This document shows positions 28,508 to 31,906 of a stretch of DNA of 31,906 nt, piece by piece. Every line of letters starts with the position of its first letter. Position 1 is the stretch's first letter. The notes beneath the pieces were generated by a model. That model was given only the letters and a program-made list of their open reading frames with translations. It made no database searches and was not told where the DNA came from. The position numbers and the translations under genes were made by a program. The DNA lies in IMG/VR virus record IMGVR_UViG_3300010391_002385, positions 1-31,906 of that record; one strand, written 5' to 3'. This stretch comes from a virus.

Positions 28508-28713
28508 TCGACGGCCCCCGTGTTCGGCTCGCGCCCATCCTCTTCATCGACGGCAGATCCGCGGCACGTGGCCCCAGGTTCCAAAGCAACCCGCGAAGAG
28601 CTGTTGGACTCCCCTGCTACAGCCTGCTCTGGGGGTGTGCCGGCGCGCAGCACGAGGAGCAACGCCTCGAGCTGACGCTCTTCGTCGGGCTGATACTGCC
28701 TAACGATTCGCAC
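28504..28713 (-). CDS. Small protein between excisionase and primase genes
   Basis: A 69-residue acidic protein beginning MRIVRQYQPDEERQLEALLL, with one probable amphipathic helix and a disordered tail. I recognise no family. Reality is supported by layout: it starts 14 nt inside the excisionase-like gene and its TGA overlaps the primase ATG, so all three are translationally coupled. Short proteins of this type are common at this place in phage-like elements. Confidence 0.65.
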   Translation of the reverse strand: MRIVRQYQPDEERQLEALLLVLRAGTPPEQAVAGESNSSSRVALEPGATCRGSAVDEEDGREPNTGAVE

Positions 28714-28924
28714 CGGCCGACTCCGGCGCGCGCGTCACCACCAGCGCGCGCTTGGACTGCTCACTCAGCCACGCGTCGAACCCACGCCTCGGGATTCGGA
28801 TCGAGCCGCCGCCCCGGATGGCCGGAATCTCTCCTGCGCGAATCATCTGGTAGACACTGCCCGTCGTGATTCCGAGTTGCGGTGCAATCTCCGACGGCTT
28901 GAAGAACTCGCGCCTTTCGCCCAC
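28700..28924 (-). CDS. Excisionase-like HTH protein
   Basis: A 74-residue DNA-binding protein. FFKPSEIAPQLGITTGSVYQ, then MIRAGEIPAIRGGGSIRIPR and FDAWL, is the winged-helix excise/MerR-like (HTH_17) pattern. Start chosen at GTG 28924 because AGGGGG lies five bases upstream and the domain begins at once; a longer frame to 29089 would cross the divergent promoter. As first gene of the minus-strand replication operon and facing the recombinase operon, it may act as the directionality factor for the serine recombinase or as the early-gene switch. Confidence 0.82.
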   Translation of the reverse strand: MGERREFFKPSEIAPQLGITTGSVYQMIRAGEIPAIRGGGSIRIPRRGFDAWLSEQSKRALVVTRAPESAGANR

Positions 28925-29015
28925 GTTTCCCCCTGGAGAAAGTTCTGGCGGGGAACTTAAGAGCTGAGTACCATCCTGTGTAACTGCGTATTTAACCGGA
29001 TGGAGGAAAGCGCTA
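28925..29015. promoter_or_regulatory. Divergent control region
   Basis: A 91-bp gap between the minus-strand excisionase-like gene and the plus-strand recombinase operon. It is visibly less GC-rich than its surroundings. For the plus strand, TATTTAAC near 28989 may form a -10-like box, followed by a strong Shine-Dalgarno GGAGG at 29002-29006. The minus side has AGGGGG before its GTG. Both operons must start here, so it is the likely lysogeny/excision switch. Confidence 0.6.
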
Positions 29016-30191
29016 ATGTGCGACGAGATTTGGACCCGCGTTGAGAGGAAACTGAACCGGCCGGTCACGAAAGGGCTCCGCGGCTTCATCGAGAAAGAGA
29101 CTCAATACATTGAGATGGTGCGTAACAAGGCCCCTAATGCCTTCCTCGACCTGGTCGACTACGTGCGGAGCGTGGAGCATTTTTTCGAAGGTCCATCGGG
29201 CGTGGGCGGATACTCGCGTAGCGCCCCTTCGACGCGATCAGGCAGGAAGCGCCGAGCAACACGAGCAGAGGGCTACGAGAAGGAGCGGCTTCAGCTTCGG
29301 ACCTCGTACCTCATCAAGCGAATCGAGGCAGACGATTCGGCGATCCGCCTTCGAAGGGAGCTCTTCCGCGGCAAGAAGCTCACCCGTCCTCAGGCACGGA
29401 GGTGGCTGGCATCTCCGGCGCCACGATTCCTGTCACAGGAGGCCTTTCGGTCCCTCGGCATCCCAATCACGGCCCATGACTCCCGCATCGTCGGCATCAG
29501 GCGCAGCGCCAGGGAGGAAGGAAACTTGTTTATTGCCGAGGAGCACGTGAACTTGGAGATCACCTGGCGGGGCGGTCGGGTCTCCCCGGAGTTCGGGTAC
29601 CGGTGGAGGCACACACGGGGCTCGCACCCGCCGTCACGCCCGCAGTTCCCCGTACTTTCTGAAGACGGCACGGTCATGCGGCTCGCGGGCTTCCCACACA
29701 CCGTATTCGACGCCCTTCAACATGTGTCTCAGCAGGTGGCCAAAGATACGCGTTGGCCGGAGTTCGACGCGGCGCTCTTCGTGTTAACGGGCATCCCACC
29801 CGACGAAACGGGGATCAGGTTCAACCTGCGCCCCGATTGGACGTCCTGCCTGGCGGAGGACGTCATCGTCTTGACGGTAGACTCATGGATCTCGGCTGAA
29901 ACCGTGGCCCAGACGTATCGGGACCTGCAGCGAGACGTACTCGATGGCAGGAGCAGGGCGCACGAGAAGAGCCTCGCGATCGTGAAACTCGCCATCGAGC
30001 TGATGGAACCTGGAGGGGCCCCACCGACCCCAGACGATTTGTTTGATGCGTGGAACAAGCGATTCCCCGAGGAGCCGTACGAGGATCGGTGGCGCTTTCG
30101 AAGCCACTACAAGGAAGCATTCAGGCAGTTGCTTCGCCCCGGGGAGGTGCGGTTGGAGAAATTCCAGAGCAAGAGACGAGGCAAAGGGTGA
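29016..30191 (+). CDS. Unknown 391-aa protein coupled to the recombinase
   Basis: A soluble 391-residue protein of unrecognised family, with no TM segment. The first ~150 residues are basic and helical (GRKRRATRAEGYEKERLQLR, KKLTRPQARRWLASPAP). The middle appears alpha/beta (NVNLEITWRGG-like strand, FDAALFVLTGIPPDETGI, EDVIVLTVDSWISAE). The C-terminal ~100 residues are helical with a basic tail (KFQSKRRGKG). It starts at ATG 29016 with GGAGG 9 bases upstream. Its TGA overlaps the recombinase GTG (GTGA), so both are made together. DNA-binding accessory to integration, control or defence are all possible; none is shown. Confidence 0.8.
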   Translation: MCDEIWTRVERKLNRPVTKGLRGFIEKETQYIEMVRNKAPNAFLDLVDYVRSVEHFFEGPSGVGGYSRSAPSTRSGRKRRATRAEGYEKERLQLRTSYLIKRIEADDSAIRLRRELFRGKKLTRPQARRWLASPAPRFLSQEAFRSLGIPITAHDSRIVGIRRSAREEGNLFIAEEHVNLEITWRGGRVSPEFGYRWRHTRGSHPPSRPQFPVLSEDGTVMRLAGFPHTVFDALQHVSQQVAKDTRWPEFDAALFVLTGIPPDETGIRFNLRPDWTSCLAEDVIVLTVDSWISAETVAQTYRDLQRDVLDGRSRAHEKSLAIVKLAIELMEPGGAPPTPDDLFDAWNKRFPEEPYEDRWRFRSHYKEAFRQLLRPGEVRLEKFQSKRRGKG

Positions 30192-31906
30192 AGGCCGCCA
30201 TCTACATGCGCGTGAGTACCGAGGAACAGCGCGAGCGCCAGTCGATCGCCACGCAGCGGGATTTCGCCGAGCGGTACTGTGCGCTGCACGAAATCCCGAT
30301 TGCTGGGTTCTATGCCGACGATGGCGTCACCGGGACGATGTCGCTGGAGCAGCGCCCGGAGGGACATCGGCTCCTTGGAGATGCCAAGGCCAAGAAGTTC
30401 GACGCCGTCCTGATCTATAAGCTCGACCGCCTCGGGCGCGAACCGCGATTGATCTTGAACGCGGTCAAGGGGCTTGAGGACCTGGGCGTCGAGGTCAGAA
30501 GCATGACCGAGCCATTCGACACAAGCACTCCGGCCGGCCGCTTCCTGCTGACAATCCTCTCGGGTGTGGCCGGACTCGAGCGTGAGAACATCCTCCAGCG
30601 CTCTGCCGAAGGGATCAACCGTCTGGTACGCGAGGGGGCATGGGTAGGGGGCATCGTGCCCTATGGATACCGCGTCAAGGGGGAGCGGCGCGGGGCCCGC
30701 CTTGTCGTCTCCGAGGCACCAGTTCCTGGCACCGGGCTCACTGAGGCCGACGTGATTCGCCTCATCTTCCGCATGGCCGGAGAGGAAGGAAAGTCGTGCA
30801 TCGCGATCGCCGACCACCTCAATCGACTCGGGGTCCCGGCTGCATACGCACGGGAGAGCTCGGGCACCCTGCTCGGAAAAAGGCGACGCACTACGTCTGG
30901 CATCTGGCGCAATTGTCGGATCCAGTACGTCCTTAAGAACGCAACCTACAAGGGCGTCCACATCTACGGTAAGAACCCCAAGAACCCCAAGCGTCCGCCG
31001 ACCCTGATCGAGCGCCCGGTGCCAGCCATCGTGGATTCCCCGCTCTGGGAGCGGGCGACGCAGACGCTTCGCCGGAATCTGCTCTTCAGCAGGCGAAACG
31101 CGCGCCGCAGGTATCTGCTGCGGGGGCTCATCAAGTGCGGGCACTGCGGACGAACGTACTTCGGCACCGGATACAGCTCCGGCCGGCGCGCGGGCAAGAC
31201 CTTCTATGTATGCAACGGGAGGCATCAGGGCCGAAAGGCTTTCCCCGACCCCGAGTTGCGGTGCCGCTCGAAGCAAGTCTCGGGCGACATCGAACACCTT
31301 GTCTGGCGCGACCTGGAGGGCTTCTTGCGAAATCCTGGAGCCGTGCTGCGACAGCTGGCTGCACGGCTCAGGACCGTGGTGGAGCGATCATCGACCGGCC
31401 AGGTACAGCTGGTGACACTGCGGTCGACCCTGGCCGGCAAAGACGAGGAGCGCAATCGGATCATCAGCCTGTTCCGCCGCGGCCGGATCGACGACGGGGC
31501 TCTTGACCGCCAACTCGACGAGATCGAGAAAGAGAGGGCTGGTTTGCAGGAGGAGATTGGGCAGTTCGAGGCGGCGGGCGACCGGGCGCGTGAGACGCAA
31601 GTTCAACTCGAGACCGCGGGGGAGCTCCTGTCGGAACTCAACCGGCGACTAGATCAACCCCTGACCTGGGAGCTCAAGCGGCAGCTCGTAGAGACTCTTG
31701 TGGAAGGCGTCCGGGTCGAGACCGTTGCGGACGGCTCCTACCGCGATAGCCGTGTGACAGTGACCTACCGGTTTTCTGTACCTGATGGTCCAATTGCAAC
31801 CCACACGCCTGCTCGAACCACTTCTTCGCGTCGGACGGCTTGCCGCACGCGGCCGCCGCGAGCGCGAGCACGCGATAGGTCGCGGCCTCTTCGTAGCGAT
31901 CACCCA
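30188..31906 (+). CDS. Large serine recombinase, open to window end
   Basis: Starts at GTG 30188 overlapping the previous stop and stays open for 573 codons to the edge. The catalytic domain begins KAAIYMRVSTEEQ with nucleophile S10 and R8; YKLDRLGR and the loop VAGLERENILQR follow. The recombinase domain (about 170-290) has VPYGYRV and IQYVLKNATYKGVHIYG. The zinc ribbon has CGHC and later Cys residues (about 318-360). A coiled coil spans about 420-500, then the VETLVEGVRVE strand. It catalyses site-specific integration and, with a directionality factor, excision. Residues after about 535 (PIATHTPART...) are encoded by host DNA, so this C-terminus exists only in the integrated state. Confidence 0.95.
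   Translation, partial: MKAAIYMRVSTEEQRERQSIATQRDFAERYCALHEIPIAGFYADDGVTGTMSLEQRPEGHRLLGDAKAKKFDAVLIYKLDRLGREPRLILNAVKGLEDLGVEVRSMTEPFDTSTPAGRFLLTILSGVAGLERENILQRSAEGINRLVREGAWVGGIVPYGYRVKGERRGARLVVSEAPVPGTGLTEADVIRLIFRMAGEEGKSCIAIADHLNRLGVPAAYARESSGTLLGKRRRTTSGIWRNCRIQYVLKNATYKGVHIYGKNPKNPKRPPTLIERPVPAIVDSPLWERATQTLRRNLLFSRRNARRRYLLRGLIKCGHCGRTYFGTGYSSGRRAGKTFYVCNGRHQGRKAFPDPELRCRSKQVSGDIEHLVWRDLEGFLRNPGAVLRQLAARLRTVVERSSTGQVQLVTLRSTLAGKDEERNRIISLFRRGRIDDGALDRQLDEIEKERAGLQEEIGQFEAAGDRARETQVQLETAGELLSELNRRLDQPLTWELKRQLVETLVEGVRVETVADGSYRDSRVTVTYRFSVPDGPIATHTPARTTSSRRTACRTRPPRARARDRSRPLRSDHP
31788..31906 (-). pseudogene. Interrupted host gene, TPR-like fragment
   Basis: On the minus strand, entering from the window edge, one frame reads GDRYEEAATYRVLALAAAAC then GKPSDAKKWFEQACG, an amphipathic helical pair of TPR type. 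The similarity stops near 31,790, where the serine recombinase end begins. It is the upstream part of a chromosomal gene split by the element. The exact crossover cannot be placed from one end; the candidate core lies between about 31,775 and 31,815. Confidence 0.6.

Noticed and set aside
30107-31297. 396-codon minus-strand frame opposite the recombinase
   Set aside because: Antisense of a clearly conserved serine recombinase; no independent start signal or domain.

Overview
The window is GC-rich (roughly 60% or more by eye) bacterial DNA, made almost entirely of accessory genes: a defence island joined to a phage-like module. The only visible piece of resident chromosome is a fragment of a helical-repeat (TPR-like) gene on the minus strand at the extreme right end (from about 31,788). 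That gene is interrupted by the mobile element. Codon choice and the style of the tRNA remnants suggest a Proteobacteria/Myxococcota/Acidobacteria-type soil or sediment bacterium. I cannot fix the taxon from this sequence.

Left part (1-11,850), all main genes on the minus strand. Two very large STAND-type ATPases dominate. The first (260-3898) has a PD-(D/E)XK-like nuclease N-terminus followed by a P-loop ATPase and a long helical C-terminus. The second (4380-8696) has a SIR2-like NADase domain, then a P-loop ATPase with an unusual Walker A, then ten tandem 42-residue helical repeats. Both have the effector-ATPase-sensor layout of Avs-type antiphage proteins. They are followed by an unrecognised two-TM protein (9765-10550) and a stand-alone Mrr-type endonuclease (10686-11666). 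The gaps between these genes hold broken tRNA genes (Glu 3' end, rearranged Ser, Cys 5' half, Arg 5' half). Short GTCC-core repeats phased at 10-11 bp lie near them. I read these as scars of repeated tRNA-targeted integration.

Middle (11,851-20,337). A type I restriction-modification operon runs hsdM-hsdS-mrr-hsdR on the minus strand, with overlaps of 4 to about 11 nt and a second Mrr-type nuclease with a possible PUA/EVE-like N-terminus inserted between hsdS and hsdR. Upstream lie a transposase remnant and a plus-strand toxin-antitoxin pair (MerR/DUF433-like antitoxin plus PIN-like toxin).

Right part (20,378-31,906). A phage-type module, read from the right end: large serine recombinase with a translationally coupled 391-aa unknown protein (plus strand); a divergent minus-strand operon of excisionase-like HTH protein, a small protein, a primase-helicase, a ParB-methyltransferase fusion, a DUF3800 protein, an HNH-type protein, and terminase small and large subunits. 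No portal, capsid or tail genes follow the terminase; it abuts the defence genes directly. The element is therefore either a phage satellite or a prophage whose structural half was lost and replaced by defence cargo. The serine recombinase has integrated into the chromosomal gene at the right edge, and its reading frame runs into host DNA. The left attachment site is not visible.
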